From: Natronohydrobacter thiooxidans | GTDB lineage: Bacteria; Pseudomonadota; Alphaproteobacteria; Rhodobacterales; Rhodobacteraceae | Assembly: GCF_001884735.1 (NCBI RefSeq) | Contig: NZ_MJAP01000001.1 | Coordinates: forward strand, 124,001-188,000 | DNA length: 64,000 bases | Direction: 5' to 3' | Shown here: positions 53,776-63,342 of the stretch, one piece after another | How positions within the stretch are numbered: the first letter of the stretch is position 1 | Layout of the letters: the number at the start of each line of letters is the position of its first letter | Notes under the pieces: model-generated | Told to the model about the DNA's origin: nothing | Seen by the model: the letters and a program-made list of their open reading frames with translations, nothing else | The model's database searches: none | Made by a program: the position numbers and the translations under genes

Positions 53776-56700
53776 GGCGCAATCACCACCCGGCCTGTCT
53801 CCGACAGCGCGCGATTGGTCGGGCGATACATATCCTCGACCTTGGCCGCCGCATGATGGAAACTGCCGGGAGAGACCGCCCGCGCGATATAGGCCAGCCG
53901 CAACGGGGCCTCCTGCGTCCAGTCCACCGCGGCCAGGAAACGATCCGCCCGCGCCTCGGTCATCTCGGCGCTGTCATGCGTCCGCAACCAGTCCAGCGCG
54001 CGGATATCGCCCTCGCGCAGCAGATTGGCGTTGTCGATCTCGAACCCCGCAGGCAACGCGTCGTCGATCATCAACCGCCCGCCCTGCACACCGCGATCCG
54101 GGCGCACTTCCAGCACCGTCACCACCCGGTCGCCGACACGCAGGCCGCTCAGATCCAGCGCATCCCCTTCCGGTGTGTAATGGTTGCGCGTGATCGTATA
54201 GCCCGCGCCCCCCGCCGCAGGCGGCACCTCCGGCACCCCGAAGCCAGTGACGGTCACAGTCACCGGAATCGGCCCCTCATTGCGGATCGTAGCAGGCACC
54301 CCCTCATAAAGCGCGATCACATCACCATTCACCGGCTGATCGTCCCGCACCAGCCCGCGCCACTGCTCGCCCGAGGCCACCGCCGCCTGCAAGGCCCAGA
54401 CGGCTTCCTGCGGCGATAACTGATCCACCGGACCCCGCGCCGCGACCAGTTGCGCATAGGGCGCAGCACTCGCAGTCGCGCTGCCCGCTTCCACCGCCAG
54501 CGCCAAAGCCCCCGCCAGATCGCGCAACGGCGTGCCGTAATCTTCGCGCCAGACCGACGCCCCGTCACTGTCCGCAGCCAGATCGAACGCTTGCCGGAAC
54601 ATCGCATCCGCCCGGCGCTGATCCCCGTAAGCGGCCAGCGCCGCCCCGATCTGGGCCGATGCCAGAGGCGTGTCGAACACCTCGGGCAGGGTATCGGCAT
54701 AATAGCGCAGATCGCCGATCGCGGCCTCCCCCGCCCGCGCCAGCACATAAAGCGCATAGGCATAGCCGCGCCCGCCATTGAACATCTGGCCTGCCTGCGC
54801 GACCTCGTTGCGCAGGTTGTTCAGCGCCATGCGCAGGGCAGGGCCGGGCACATCCGCCCCCTGCCCCTCGGCGCGCAGCAGGACATCGGTCACATAGGCA
54901 TCCAGCCACAGATCATAGCCGCCCGCCGCCCACAGGCCGAAACTGCCCGTCCGCCCCTGCCGCGTCAGGATGCGGTTGATCGCCTCCTGCACCTGCTCCC
55001 GCGCCTCGGCCTGGCTCACCAGCCCCAGTTCGACCACAGCATTCGAGGCTAGCAGCAGCGGCTGGATACTCGACGCGATCTGCTCGGTGCAGCCATAGGG
55101 ATAAAGGCTCAGCCGCCGGATCAGCCCCGGCACATCCAGCGGTGCCCCCGCCCCCGCAATCAGCATCGCCCGCGCCGTGCCGGGGCGCAGCCCGTCCAGC
55201 GCATCGTCGGAAAAGACGAAACTCTCGCCTGTCGCCAAGGTAAACTGCGACGAGCGCGCCACTTCCGGGTCGGTATGCTGGACCGTCAGCCGCAGATCGC
55301 GGCGCAGCACCCGCCCGTCGGGCGTGGTCAGCGCGACGGAATAGACATGCTCGCCCACCATTTCCGGCGCAAGGTCAATATCGATCACCGCGCGCCCACC
55401 CTCATCCAGCGTGACCGAGGCAGGGACCACCCCCAGCCCATGCCCAGTGACCGACAGCGCCATTTCCCCCGCAGGCCCGGTCGCATGGGTCAGTTCCAGC
55501 CGCATCCGGCTGGTATCGCCCGGCGTCAGGAAACGCGGCAGACTGGGTTGCACCACCACCGGATCGCGCACCAGCACATCGGCACTGGCCTGCCCCACCC
55601 CGGTATCGGACCACACCACCGCCATCAGCCGCACCGTGCCGTTGAAGGCAGGCAGGTCAAAGCCGATCTCCGCGCGGCCATTCTCCAGCGCAACCGGCCC
55701 GGTGAAGAAGGCCAGCAAATCCTCGGTCGGGGCGGGCCCCGCGCGCGCGCTCACGGATTGATCCCCGCCCGAACGCACCTGCCCCATTGCGCCTGCCCGC
55801 GCATCGATCAGCCGCCCATAGATGTCGCGGATCGCCACGCCCAACTGGCGCTGGCCGAAGAAATACCCCATCGGATCGGGGGCGTCATATCCGGTCAGCG
55901 TCAGGATCCCCAGATCGACCGCCGCCAGCGTCGCATAGGCCGGACCATCTGTGAGGTCGGGCAGATCCAGCGTCACCTCCAGCCGCTCGCGCGGGTTGGC
56001 CTCCAAGGGCGCGGTCAGGACAGCGTTCAGCGCACGTTCCCCCGGTGCCACCCCCGCATGAACCAGCCCCATGCTGCGCGCGGGCAATTCCTCGGCGCTG
56101 TCCGAAGGCCGGATCAGGCTCGCGGTCACATAGGCCCCCGCGCCCCAGTCATCGGTGACGGGCAATTCCACCACGGTTTCGCCCGAGAGCGCCACCAGTT
56201 GCGTATGGATCACCCGGTCCGACAGGACCGAGACCAGCGCCATGCCCGCGCTCTCGGTGTCGATCCTGAGCCGCGCCACATCGCCCGGCGCATATTCCGC
56301 CGCATCCAGCGCGACTGACAGCATATCCGGCGTGTCGCGCGCGCTCTCCGCCCCATACCATCCGGCGGCAAAGGGGACCGAGGCGCTGGCGAATTCCGCG
56401 CCTTCCCGTGTCACCCGCAGCTCATATTGCCCCCAATCGACCGGCAGGCGCAGCGAGGCAGGCCCGCCCGCAAGCGTGACCTCGCCGCTATCCACCCGCG
56501 CGCGTTCGGTCACTGGCTCCCAATCCCAGCGGCCATCGAAGCTGAACCACTGATAGCGCGTCGTGACCTTGCTCAATTCCCAGGACAGGGTGCCATCCAG
56601 CGCCGCGCCATCCGGGCCGACCAGCACCAGATCGAAACTGGCCTCGCCGTTCTCGGGCAGGGTGCCGTCAAACCCCGGTCTGATCCCGATCACCGGGCTT

Positions 56701-59210
56701 TCCGCCCGCACCGGGACAGTCAGACTGCGCTCCACTGGGCGCGAGGCCCCGTCGATCAGCGTCGCTGTCACATTCAGCGCATAGGGCCGCGCCTCCAGTG
56801 TCAGCCGCTCCAAGGGCAGGCTGGCGGTCAACGCGCCGTCACTATCCGTCACCTGCCCCCGCTCAAACATGCGCCGCTGCGGATCAATCCGCTGGTCATG
56901 GCGACCAAACCGATAGCCCGGCCAGCCGTCCATCTGCGCCACGGCGCGCAAAGTGACAGAGCCTTCCAGCGCCAGTCCAGACGCCGGTGCGCCAAAGAGA
57001 TGCCGCGCATGGATCTGCACCACAGGCGGCGCAGACAGGTCAATCATCCCCTCGGCGCTCAGGCCAAGGTCGAAATCCACCCGCTCGGGCAGGAAATCCT
57101 CGACCAGCACGGTCTGACTGGCCAGAGCAGGCGCATTCGGGTCCGACAGCATCTCGACCCGCCAGACCCCGCGCGGCACATCGCCGCCCAGGGGCAGAGC
57201 AAAGACATGCCCGCCCGCGCGTTCCTGCTGGCTGAGGATGCGCGAATATTCCACCCCATCGGGCCGCATCAGCCGCGCGATCATCGGCAATCCGTGGATC
57301 GCCTGCGCCCGGTGGTCGCGGGCCAGCGCGGTGACATGGATCACCTCGCCCGCGCGATACGCGCCCCGATCCGTGGCAAGAAAGAGATCAATCGCGCCGG
57401 GGGCCGCGCGCCCCTCGACCCCGCGATCCGACAGGTCAAATTCCGGCTCATCGAGCGAAAGCACCGCCATATCCTCGCCGCCCTCGACCAGCACCATCAC
57501 CGGCGCACTGGCCCCGGTACCTTGCGTCAAAGCGCCCGCAAAACGCACATGCCCCTGCGCATCACTGACGGCCTCGCCCAGCACGCGGTTTGACCGTGCC
57601 AGCAGCGCCACGCGCAGACCTCCCGCAGGCTGGCCATCCGACAGGCGCTGCACCACGACATGCAGCCCGTCGCTGCCCGAAAGCGTGGTCAGCCCCAGAT
57701 CCGAGACCATGAACCACTGCATCGCAGGCGCCGTCACCCAGGGATCGGCGTCAGGGACCGAGGCGCGCAGCACATAGACACCCGGTTCCAATGCGCCGAT
57801 CTCATCCAGCGGCAGGCGCGAGGTGGTCGCGCGATTCAGCACCCCCTCAACCTGCGCGCTGCCCTGCCAGAACGGTTCAGCCAGCAGGTTCTCGAACCGC
57901 TCCGCGTCCCACTGGCTCAGGGCCGTGGCAAAACTGCCCTGCCGGATCGAGGTCACAAGATTGCGGTCCGACACGCGCATCAGCGCCAGATCCAGCCTGT
58001 CGGCATTGACCGTCTCGACAGGCAGCGCGCGCGGGCCGGACGCGGGCAGCACATAGGCCCGGCCCGGAAACCGCACCAAGGGCATACGGTCGCGGATATA
58101 GACCTCCAGCGGCACATCACGCACCAGCGTATCGCCCGAGGCCGCAGGCAGACCCGCGCGCAGGGTCAGGCTGACATTCTCGCCATAGCTGACCCCGCTC
58201 ACGCAAAGCTGCGCGCCCTCCACCTCGACCGCCAGCCCCTGCACCGCGCTTTGCACGAAAGGCGCATAATCGCGTGTGGGTGACAGATCCTCCGAGAATT
58301 GCGCACAGATGCGCGGCGTGGCACTGGTCGCTTCCACATCATGGCTGAACAGCCGGAACCCGTATTGCTCGCGCAGCCGCACCAGCCGCTCGGGGTCGAT
58401 ACCGGGGCGCAACTCATCGGCCAGACGCATCGCCGCAAGCGCGGCATCGCCGCGGAAACTCGCCTCGAACGCCTCGGACATGACCAGCAATGCCTCGGCC
58501 CGCGCATCCGCTTGCGCAAGACGCAGGCTTGCATTGAGCGCCGCCGTCGCGGACGCGCGGTTCAGATCGAAGCGCCGCTGCCCGTCGCGCTGCGCCTGTA
58601 CCCGCAACGCACGCGCATGCGCGAGCCATGCCGCCCCGCTATCGGCAACCGTGACTGCGGCCCCCGTCCACATCACCGCCTGATCGGCAGAATGCCCCTG
58701 CAGGAGTGCGGCCTCGCTCATGCCATTGGCGAAATAGCGATTGGCCATGGTCTCGGCCTGTTCGCGTGCATCGGAAAAATCACCGCTGTCCAGAAACCCC
58801 ATCTCGGCGCGCAGCGCGCGCGCGCGCGCAACATCCGCATCCGGCACGCGGTGCATAACGCCCGAGCGCGCGCCTTCAAAGAAACTCGGCCCGCCAAGGA
58901 CGGATTTCGGGAAACAGGCCCCGTTGCGCTGGTTGAAGGTAAAGCCCGCACACTCCTCCAGCCGCAGGCAGGTGGCGTGGCATTGCTCCAGCGTGGTGTT
59001 GAAAAGCGGCGTCAGATCCCCGCCGGGGAAATCCGTGTTCTCCTGCATGGTGGCGAATCGCGGCGGGACGGGCGCGTCCTGTGCCTGCGCAGCGGGCGTC
59101 CCGATCAGGGCAAGCACAAAGGCCAATGCCGCAACGGTGGCTTTCCGCCCCGCGCCATGCGGCGCATGGCCCCCCCCGAGAGTATTTCCGGCAAGATGAA
59201 AACGAAACAT
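53772..59210 (-). CDS. Alpha-2-macroglobulin family protein with PAN/Apple domain and thioester
   Basis: A protein of 1812 residues. The start at MFRFHLAGN gives a signal peptide-like segment (ATVAALAFVLALIGTPAAQA); part of the N-terminus lies on a short dispersed repeat. A PAN/Apple-like region follows (CHATCLRLEECAGFTFN). Macroglobulin (MG) domains fill the middle, including FRFPGRAYV-type beta strands and a bait-like stretch. The thioester motif CTEQ is at Cys1374 in YPYGCTEQIASS. Such periplasmic proteins trap attacking proteases and work with PBP1C, whose gene overlaps by ATGA. Confidence 0.9.
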   Translation of the reverse strand: MFRFHLAGNTLGGGHAPHGAGRKATVAALAFVLALIGTPAAQAQDAPVPPRFATMQENTDFPGGDLTPLFNTTLEQCHATCLRLEECAGFTFNQRNGACFPKSVLGGPSFFEGARSGVMHRVPDADVARARALRAEMGFLDSGDFSDAREQAETMANRYFANGMSEAALLQGHSADQAVMWTGAAVTVADSGAAWLAHARALRVQAQRDGQRRFDLNRASATAALNASLRLAQADARAEALLVMSEAFEASFRGDAALAAMRLADELRPGIDPERLVRLREQYGFRLFSHDVEATSATPRICAQFSEDLSPTRDYAPFVQSAVQGLAVEVEGAQLCVSGVSYGENVSLTLRAGLPAASGDTLVRDVPLEVYIRDRMPLVRFPGRAYVLPASGPRALPVETVNADRLDLALMRVSDRNLVTSIRQGSFATALSQWDAERFENLLAEPFWQGSAQVEGVLNRATTSRLPLDEIGALEPGVYVLRASVPDADPWVTAPAMQWFMVSDLGLTTLSGSDGLHVVVQRLSDGQPAGGLRVALLARSNRVLGEAVSDAQGHVRFAGALTQGTGASAPVMVLVEGGEDMAVLSLDEPEFDLSDRGVEGRAAPGAIDLFLATDRGAYRAGEVIHVTALARDHRAQAIHGLPMIARLMRPDGVEYSRILSQQERAGGHVFALPLGGDVPRGVWRVEMLSDPNAPALASQTVLVEDFLPERVDFDLGLSAEGMIDLSAPPVVQIHARHLFGAPASGLALEGSVTLRAVAQMDGWPGYRFGRHDQRIDPQRRMFERGQVTDSDGALTASLPLERLTLEARPYALNVTATLIDGASRPVERSLTVPVRAESPVIGIRPGFDGTLPENGEASFDLVLVGPDGAALDGTLSWELSKVTTRYQWFSFDGRWDWEPVTERARVDSGEVTLAGGPASLRLPVDWGQYELRVTREGAEFASASVPFAAGWYGAESARDTPDMLSVALDAAEYAPGDVARLRIDTESAGMALVSVLSDRVIHTQLVALSGETVVELPVTDDWGAGAYVTASLIRPSDSAEELPARSMGLVHAGVAPGERALNAVLTAPLEANPRERLEVTLDLPDLTDGPAYATLAAVDLGILTLTGYDAPDPMGYFFGQRQLGVAIRDIYGRLIDARAGAMGQVRSGGDQSVSARAGPAPTEDLLAFFTGPVALENGRAEIGFDLPAFNGTVRLMAVVWSDTGVGQASADVLVRDPVVVQPSLPRFLTPGDTSRMRLELTHATGPAGEMALSVTGHGLGVVPASVTLDEGGRAVIDIDLAPEMVGEHVYSVALTTPDGRVLRRDLRLTVQHTDPEVARSSQFTLATGESFVFSDDALDGLRPGTARAMLIAGAGAPLDVPGLIRRLSLYPYGCTEQIASSIQPLLLASNAVVELGLVSQAEAREQVQEAINRILTRQGRTGSFGLWAAGGYDLWLDAYVTDVLLRAEGQGADVPGPALRMALNNLRNEVAQAGQMFNGGRGYAYALYVLARAGEAAIGDLRYYADTLPEVFDTPLASAQIGAALAAYGDQRRADAMFRQAFDLAADSDGASVWREDYGTPLRDLAGALALAVEAGSATASAAPYAQLVAARGPVDQLSPQEAVWALQAAVASGEQWRGLVRDDQPVNGDVIALYEGVPATIRNEGPIPVTVTVTGFGVPEVPPAAGGAGYTITRNHYTPEGDALDLSGLRVGDRVVTVLEVRPDRGVQGGRLMIDDALPAGFEIDNANLLREGDIRALDWLRTHDSAEMTEARADRFLAAVDWTQEAPLRLAYIARAVSPGSFHHAAAKVEDMYRPTNRALSETGRVVIAP
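59180..59200. repeat. Short dispersed sequence within the start of the macroglobulin gene
   Basis: GAGTATTTCCGGCAAGA (59180-59196) nearly repeats the spacer sequence at 18786. In the minus strand it encodes FHLAGNTL of the macroglobulin N-terminus. Confidence 0.5.
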
Positions 59211-59300
59211 GATGGTGCCCCCCGGCAGAAAGATTTGCCGCAGGTTAGCATGGGTTTGTGTCACGATAAGCGGGAATTTTCGCGCCCACACAGGCTTGTG

Positions 59301-60200
59301 TCAGCTTCCGTCATCCCAGAGTTCCGGCTCCCAGATCGCAGGCGTGCCGCAGATTTGCGGATCGGGCGGGGTCACGACATCCTCGGATTTGCCGGGATAG
59401 TCGAGCTGGCCCAGCACATGCTGCAATACCGCCAGCCGGGCGCGATACTTGTCCTCGGCCCGCACCACGGTCCAGGGCGCGCAATCGCTATGGCTGCGCT
59501 CGAATGTCTCGGCAATCGCATGGGTATAGCTGTCCCATTTCGCCAGCCCCTCGATATCTATCCGCGAGAGTTTCCAATGCCGCATCGGATCATTCTCGCG
59601 CGAGAGCAGACGGCGCAACTGTTCAGCGCGGCTGACATTAAGCCAGATCTTGATCAGCGTGATCCCGTCCCCGGTCAGGATACGCTCGAAATCCGGCAAT
59701 TGCTGAAAGAAACGCGCGCGCTGGTCAGGCGTGCAGAAGCCGAAAACCGGCTCGATCACCGCGCGATTATACCAAGAGCGGTCAAACAGCACCATTTCGC
59801 CGCCCGCAGGCAGACGCGCGACATAGCGCTGGAAAAACCACTCGCGCAACTGCCGGTCGGTGGGGCGGGGCAGGGCCTCGACCCGGACGATCCGGTGATT
59901 CACCACTTCCGAGATCCGATTGATCGCGCCGGATTTTCCCGCCGTATCGCGTCCCTCGAAGATCACGATCACCCGCTGGCCCGCCGCATCGATCCAGTGC
60001 TGCATCTTGACCAGTTCGGCCTGCAAGGGTTTCAGCGCGGCCAGATAATCGGATTTCTTCATCCAGCGCGGATAGGGATAATGCCCCGCCAGAGTATCGC
60101 GCTTGCGCGCCTCCTCGACCGCGCGGCGCAGCTCTTCGGGGGCGCGGGCTTGCAGAAAGGCCGTTACCTCTCCGGCAAAGGGCATTGGAATCTCACTCAT
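59301..60200 (-). CDS. ppk2: Polyphosphate kinase 2 family protein
   Basis: A protein of 299 residues. The start at MSEIPMPFAGE is chosen because the longer frame runs through the tRNA-Gly gene. Walker A-like FEGRDTAGKSGAI (residues 73-85), RVEALPRPTD, the lid DRSWYNRAVIEPVFGF and IWLNVSRAEQL mark the PPK2 family. Members use polyphosphate to phosphorylate nucleotides, either (d)NDP or NMP. Class I (NDP-using) is most likely from length and single domain, but I cannot decide the substrate. Confidence 0.9.
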   Translation of the reverse strand: MSEIPMPFAGEVTAFLQARAPEELRRAVEEARKRDTLAGHYPYPRWMKKSDYLAALKPLQAELVKMQHWIDAAGQRVIVIFEGRDTAGKSGAINRISEVVNHRIVRVEALPRPTDRQLREWFFQRYVARLPAGGEMVLFDRSWYNRAVIEPVFGFCTPDQRARFFQQLPDFERILTGDGITLIKIWLNVSRAEQLRRLLSRENDPMRHWKLSRIDIEGLAKWDSYTHAIAETFERSHSDCAPWTVVRAEDKYRARLAVLQHVLGQLDYPGKSEDVVTPPDPQICGTPAIWEPELWDDGS

Positions 60201-60263
60201 CACGCGCCTCCTGTTCAACCGGGACAGGAAAGGGGCAATCGGGGTGCTTTTGCAAGAGTGGAG

Positions 60264-60337
60264 TGGAGCGGGCAGCGGGAATCGAACCCGCACCAAGAGC
60301 TTGGAAGGCTCGTGTGATACCATTTCACCATGCCCGC
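60264..60337 (-). tRNA. tRNA-Gly (anticodon TCC)
   Basis: Read on the minus strand. The acceptor GCGGGCA (from base 60337) pairs with TGCCCGC, discriminator T, and CCA is encoded (60264-60266). The anticodon TCC lies at 60303-60305 in the loop CTTCCAA. The T arm GCGGGTTCGATTCCCGC is standard. One pair at the edge of the anticodon stem is not Watson-Crick. It lies between the MFS gene and ppk2. Confidence 0.93.
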
Positions 60338-60372
60338 GCTGGGGTGATGGCTAGCCCATGGGCGCGGAACGG

Positions 60373-61566
60373 TCAAGAGGCGAGGCGCGCACGCGACGGC
60401 AGGAAGATCGTCAGCAACCCCAGAAGCGGTAGATAGGCGCAGGCCTGATAGACCCAGGCAATCCCGCGCGCATCGGCCATCACCCCCAGCACCGCCGCCG
60501 CGATCCCGCCCATGCCAAAGGCGAAGCCGAAAAAGATCCCTGCGACCAGCCCGATACGCCCCGGCAAAAGCATCTGCGCATAGACCACAATCGCCGGAAA
60601 GGCCGAGGCGATGATCACCCCGATCAGCACCGACAGCACCCCGGTCATGGCAAGCCCGACATGCGGCAGCAGCAGGGTGAAGGGCAGCACACCCAGAATC
60701 GAGCCCCAGATCACCACCAAGGGCCCGAACCGGTCGCCGATCAGCCCGCCCAGCATGACCCCCGCAGCCGTGGCGGCCAGAAACAGAAACAGCATCTGCT
60801 GTGCGGGCACGATCCCCAGATCGAAGCGGTCGATCAGGAAAAACGTGTAATAGCTCGAAATACTGGCCGTATAGGCATTCTTCGAGAAGGTCAGCACCGC
60901 CAGAACGACAATGGCCCAGATCACGCGATTGCGCGGCAGCCCATGCGTCGCCCGCTCGCGCCCCCTGGCGGCACTGGCCCGCGCCAGCGCTCCGTACCAC
61001 AGCCCAATCCGGTTCAGGATCACCATGCCCGCCAGCGCCAGCAGCGCAAACAGCGCCACACTCGGGCGGCCCAGCGGCACCACGATAAAGGCGGCCAGCA
61101 GCGGCCCAAGCGCCGAGCCGAAATTGCCGCCCACCTGAAACAGCGACTGCGCCGTGCCGAATTTGCCGCCCGAGGCCAGCCGCGCCACGCGGCTCGATTC
61201 CGGGTGGAATATGGCCGATCCGATCCCGATCAGCATCGCGCCCGCCAGCAGCCCGCCATAGCTGGAGGCATAGGCCAGCAGCAAAAGCCCGCAGATCGTC
61301 GATCCCATCCCCACCGGCAGCGATTGCGGCATGGGGCGCTTGTCCGTCACCAGCCCCACCACCGGCTGCAACAGCGAGGCCGTGACCTGAAAGGCGAAAG
61401 TCATCAGCCCGATCTGCCAGAAGCTCAGATCGAACTCCAAAGCCAGCAGCGGGTAGAGCGCCGCCAAGAGGCTCTGCATGATGTCATTGATCATATGGCA
61501 CAGGCTGATCGCGACGAGCACCAGCCATGTGGTGCGCTCTGCAGGGGTGGTGGCGGCGAGGCTCAT
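60373..61566 (-). CDS. fsr: MFS transporter, fosmidomycin-resistance (Fsr) type
   Basis: A protein of 397 residues with twelve predicted helices. The segments SLCHMINDIMQSLLAALYPLL, VTDKRPMPQSLPVGM and IGSAIFHPESSRVARLASGG are strongly typical of Fsr-like transporters of the major facilitator family. E. coli Fsr exports fosmidomycin, but the natural substrate here is unknown. The upstream spacer (61567-61772, 206 bases) contains an A+T-rich palindrome and a parS-like site. Confidence 0.8.
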   Translation of the reverse strand: MSLAATTPAERTTWLVLVAISLCHMINDIMQSLLAALYPLLALEFDLSFWQIGLMTFAFQVTASLLQPVVGLVTDKRPMPQSLPVGMGSTICGLLLLAYASSYGGLLAGAMLIGIGSAIFHPESSRVARLASGGKFGTAQSLFQVGGNFGSALGPLLAAFIVVPLGRPSVALFALLALAGMVILNRIGLWYGALARASAARGRERATHGLPRNRVIWAIVVLAVLTFSKNAYTASISSYYTFFLIDRFDLGIVPAQQMLFLFLAATAAGVMLGGLIGDRFGPLVVIWGSILGVLPFTLLLPHVGLAMTGVLSVLIGVIIASAFPAIVVYAQMLLPGRIGLVAGIFFGFAFGMGGIAAAVLGVMADARGIAWVYQACAYLPLLGLLTIFLPSRARLAS

Positions 61567-61714
61567 GGCGCGAAACCTTCACATGTTCATCAAACCCCCC
61601 CTATGCGCCAGAGACGGGGCAGATGCAAGTGGGCGCGCGCGGCATTGACACTGCCACTGCCGTGCCCCAAGCAGGGCTTCTTGCCCTTCAAGTCGGGCAG
61701 CGCGCGCGGTGCTT

Positions 61715-61729
61715 ACGATAAATTATCGT
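61715..61729. promoter_or_regulatory. A+T-rich palindrome upstream of fsr
   Basis: ACGATAA (61715-61721) and TTATCGT (61723-61729) are exact inverted repeats around one A. It is within 20 bases of a parS-like sequence and upstream of fsr on the minus strand. It may be an operator, though no candidate regulator gene is adjacent. Confidence 0.4.
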
Positions 61730-61747
61730 TTATATGCAGTACCTTAG

Positions 61748-61763
61748 TGTTTCACGTGGAACA
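61748..61763. other. parS: parS-like ParB-binding site
   Basis: TGTTTCACGTGGAACA matches the conserved bacterial parS consensus (TGTTtCACGTGaAACA) in 15 of 16 bases and is symmetric except for one position. ParB loads at such sites near the chromosome origin and spreads; with ParA it partitions sister chromosomes. It lies between fsr and cls. A chance 15/16 match in 64 kb of G+C-rich DNA is very unlikely. Confidence 0.75.
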
Positions 61764-61772
61764 TTCACACCC

Positions 61773-63209
61773 TCACAACAACGGCGAGGCCAGCGCCACT
61801 GTGTTATTCCGCAACCGCCGCAGCGCTGACCATTGCGCCACATCAGCCCGGTCCAGCCGCGTCGCGCGGGCGATGTAGCTTTGCTGCCGCGCATCCAGCG
61901 TGGCCATCACCTCGGGGCAATGGATCAGGAGCGAGTTTTCATAGTTCAGATCAAAACTGCGATGGTCCAGATTGGCAGTGCCGATCAGCCCGAACGCCCC
62001 GTCCACCGTCACGATCTTGGAATGGATCAGACCGGGCTTGAACAGGAATATCTCGACGCCCGAACGCAGCAGATCCTCAAACCGGCTCTCGCTCGCCGCG
62101 CCGACGATGCGGCTGTCATTGCGCGCGGGCAGGATCAGCCGTACCCGCACGCCTCGCTCCGCGGCCGAACAGATCGCCACGTGCAGCGCATGATCCGGCA
62201 CATAATAGGGCGTGGTCACCACCAGCCGCTCGGTCGCCGCATAGATCATCGCGCGCAAAGCGTCGGACGGGGTAGTGTAGATGTCATCCGGGCCAGAGGC
62301 GATGACCTGCGCGATCACCGGGCCGGGCTGCGGCGGGGGGCTGTCCTCGTGCAGAAGCGCGGTCAGATCCTCGGAATGATGCGTCATCCAGTCATGCAGG
62401 AACACCGCCTGCTGCTGGCGCACGGCAGGCCCTTCCAGCCGCATCAGGATATCGACCCAGGGCGCATAGCGGCGCTTGATGGCAAAGGCGGCATCGGCAC
62501 AATTGCGGCTGCCCACCCAGGACAGGCGGTTGTCCACCACAATGATCTTGCGATGGTTGCGCAGGTCAATGCGCCGGAACAGCAGGCTGATGAAAGGATT
62601 GCCCACCGGCGCCGCGCGCTCCAGCGCGACACCAGCCCCTTCCATCTGCCGCCACAGGGGCGAGCGGATCAGGCGGCGCGCGCCGTGATCATCGACCAGA
62701 ACCCTGCAGGCGACACCGCGCCGCGCGGCGCGGCACAGCGCATCGGCCATGCGGCTGCCGGTTGTATCGGGCAGCCAGATATAGAACAGCACATGGACAT
62801 GCTGGCGTGCGCCCTCGATGGCGTCGAACATGTCCTCCATCATCGCATCGCCCTCGGGCAGAAGCGTCAGCCGGTTGCCCGCGACCGGCAAAAAGCCGCT
62901 GATCGCGCGCCCTGCGGCAAAGGCGGGCCCCGCCGGGCCGCGTATGGTCATCGGCGGCACCGAGCTTATCGCCTGCGCCTCCTGCAACTGATTGCGGACC
63001 TCGCGCATCCGCTCGCGATTTGCACGCTCCAGCCGGATCTCGCCGAACAGGAAATAGGCCGCGATTCCAACGCCCGGCAGGGCCGAGATCACCGCGACCC
63101 AGGCCAGCCGCGCCGCAGGCGTCAGCCCTGCGCGCAGCAGCGCGCGGATGACGAAAGCCACCTGCATGAGGAATACCAGAACCACTGCTGCGCCGGTCAC
63201 GCGGATCAC
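61773..63209 (-). CDS. cls: Cardiolipin synthase, phospholipase D family
   Basis: A protein of 478 residues. Two N-terminal membrane helices (residues 5-25 and 35-56) are followed by two HKD motifs: NHRKIIVVDNRLSWVGSRN and IHSKIVTVDGAFGLIGTAN. HVHVLFYIWLPDTTG precedes the first, and LDHRSFDLNYENSLLI follows the second, all as in cardiolipin synthases (ClsA type). It joins two phosphatidylglycerols. The start at MIRVTGAAVVL has no strong Shine-Dalgarno that I can see. Confidence 0.93.
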   Translation of the reverse strand: MIRVTGAAVVLVFLMQVAFVIRALLRAGLTPAARLAWVAVISALPGVGIAAYFLFGEIRLERANRERMREVRNQLQEAQAISSVPPMTIRGPAGPAFAAGRAISGFLPVAGNRLTLLPEGDAMMEDMFDAIEGARQHVHVLFYIWLPDTTGSRMADALCRAARRGVACRVLVDDHGARRLIRSPLWRQMEGAGVALERAAPVGNPFISLLFRRIDLRNHRKIIVVDNRLSWVGSRNCADAAFAIKRRYAPWVDILMRLEGPAVRQQQAVFLHDWMTHHSEDLTALLHEDSPPPQPGPVIAQVIASGPDDIYTTPSDALRAMIYAATERLVVTTPYYVPDHALHVAICSAAERGVRVRLILPARNDSRIVGAASESRFEDLLRSGVEIFLFKPGLIHSKIVTVDGAFGLIGTANLDHRSFDLNYENSLLIHCPEVMATLDARQQSYIARATRLDRADVAQWSALRRLRNNTVALASPLL

Positions 63210-63342
63210 CCTTAAGCTGAGTCGCGCTCACCCTGTCATGGCGCTGCGCCAAAGTCACGCCCGTGACCGGTTGTCGCTTGAAGCCCGCCCGCGAAGACTA
63301 TCTAAAGGCGGCAGATCGTAGCTTGTACCCAAAGGTTCGCCC

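Noticed and set aside
58299..60317. A 672-codon plus-strand frame
   Set aside because: It is antisense to the macroglobulin gene and ppk2 and passes through the tRNA-Gly gene, so it cannot be a real gene.
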